Part shown: positions 33,606 through 34,275 of the stretch, one piece after another
Layout of the letters: every line of letters starts with the position of its first letter
Numbering within the stretch: the first letter of the stretch is position 1
Source: Caulobacter sp.
Lineage (GTDB): Bacteria; Pseudomonadota; Alphaproteobacteria; Caulobacterales; Caulobacteraceae
Reading direction: 5' to 3'
DNA length: 34,275 nucleotides
NCBI GenBank assembly: GCA_017745235.1
Contig: JAGHZU010000033.1
Location: forward strand, 1 to 34,275
Position numbers and translations under genes: made by a program
The notes under the pieces: generated by a model
Databases searched by the model: none
What the model saw: only the letters and a program-made list of their open reading frames with translations
What the model was told of the DNA's origin: nothing

Positions 33606-34275
33606 TTAGAAGTCCATGTCGCCCATGCCGCCCGGCATGCCGCCGCCGGCCGGAGCGGCCGAGGCCTTCTTCGGGGCTTCGACGATCGCGGCTTCGGTGG
33701 TGATCAGCAGGCCGGCCACCGAGGCGGCGTCCTGCAGGGCGGTGCGAACCACCTTGGCGGGGTCGATCACGCCGTCGGCCACCAGGTCGACGTACTGCTC
33801 GGTCTGGGCGTTGAAGCCGAAGGTGGCGTCGTCCTTCTCGAGGATCTTGCCGACCACGATCGAGCCTTCCACGCCGGCGTTCTCGGCGATCTGGCGGATC
33901 GGAGCCTGCAGGGCGCGACGGACGATCGCGATGCCGGCGGTCTGGTCGTCGTTGTCGCCGGTCACGGTGGCCAGGGCCTTGGAGGCCTTCAGCAGAGCCG
34001 TGCCGCCGCCCGGGACGATGCCTTCATCGGCGGCCGCGCGGGTCGCGTTCAGGGCGTCGTCGACGCGGTCCTTCTTTTCCTTCACCTCGACTTCGGTCGA
34101 GCCGCCGACGCGGATGACCGCGACGCCGCCGGCCAGCTTGGCCAGACGCTCTTGCAGCTTTTCCTTGTCGTAGTCCGAGGTGGTGTCCTCGATCTGCTTC
34201 TTGATCTGCGAGATGCGGGCCTCGATGGCCGACTTCTCACCGACGCCGTCCACGATGGTGGTGTCGTCCTTGGTG
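33606..34275 (-). CDS. groEL: Chaperonin GroEL, C-terminal part
   Basis: The gene enters from the right edge, so only the last 223 residues are present. They include DDTTIVDGVGEKSAIEARIS, YDKEKLQERLAKLAGGVAVI, RVGGSTEVEVKEKKDRVDDA, the equatorial ATP-site segment ADEGIVPGGGTALLKASKAL, and ALQDAASVAGLLITTEAAIV. The Gly/Met tail GGGMPGGMGDMDF is typical of GroEL. It refolds proteins in a 14-mer with GroES. groES, usually upstream, would lie beyond the right edge. Confidence 0.98.
   Translation of the reverse strand, partial: TKDDTTIVDGVGEKSAIEARISQIKKQIEDTTSDYDKEKLQERLAKLAGGVAVIRVGGSTEVEVKEKKDRVDDALNATRAAADEGIVPGGGTALLKASKALATVTGDNDDQTAGIAIVRRALQAPIRQIAENAGVEGSIVVGKILEKDDATFGFNAQTEQYVDLVADGVIDPAKVVRTALQDAASVAGLLITTEAAIVEAPKKASAAPAGGGMPGGMGDMDF

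Overview
The window is about 70% G+C, uses G or C at most third codon positions, and carries a typical alphaproteobacterial chromosomal gene set (uvrC, pgsA, carB, greA, an ELM1-like gene, groEL). The protein sequences read most like Caulobacter or a close relative in Caulobacterales. This assignment is from recognition only; no database search was possible. No rRNA, tRNA, CRISPR array, phage gene, transposase or integrase was seen.

Layout. 1-4.2 kb: the 5' part of a secreted glycine-rich protein gene that appears to change reading frame, a secreted subtilisin-like protease, a divergent ECF sigma factor/anti-sigma pair, and two miniature flagellar-rod-like proteins separated by an inverted REP-like pair. 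4.3-8.1 kb: secreted M28 peptidase, DUF998-like membrane protein, PEBP-family protein and a 2OG-Fe(II) oxygenase. 8.1-8.7 kb: a ParE-type toxin-antitoxin pair. 8.7-12.9 kb: uvrC, two intergenic repeats, a CPA1 Na+/H+ antiporter and a DUF1993 protein. 13-17.9 kb: a large secreted protein of unknown function, a saccharopine-dehydrogenase-like reductase, an MHS-type MFS transporter and a decayed FitA-like antitoxin. 18-21 kb: pgsA, two small proteins, a cold-shock protein with a clear terminator, and a patatin-like lipoprotein. 21-28.4 kb: carB with terminator, then a same-strand run of small genes (unknown, GNAT, DUF1330, SpoIIAA-like, unknown, DUF1294, GST) and greA with terminator. 28.4-30.9 kb: an ELM1-like protein with a long Ala/Pro/Lys-rich head and an MmyB-type XRE regulator.

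30.9-33.5 kb is an accessory patch of visibly lower G+C. It holds six small, mostly unrecognised genes on both strands, punctuated by a repeat family: two perfect 90-bp direct copies, each starting 12 bases after a stop codon, one decayed copy, and several 24-bp palindromes built on a shared core. This is the least explained part of the window. The window ends inside groEL (minus strand), preceded by its terminator and a 43-residue membrane protein with a GTG start.

How genes work together: the ECF sigma/anti-sigma overlap (ATGA) and the divergent protease suggest a cell-envelope stress module. The toxin-antitoxin pair overlaps in the same way. GNAT/DUF1330 and the unknown gene/DUF1294 are also translationally coupled. 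Most other neighbours look independent.
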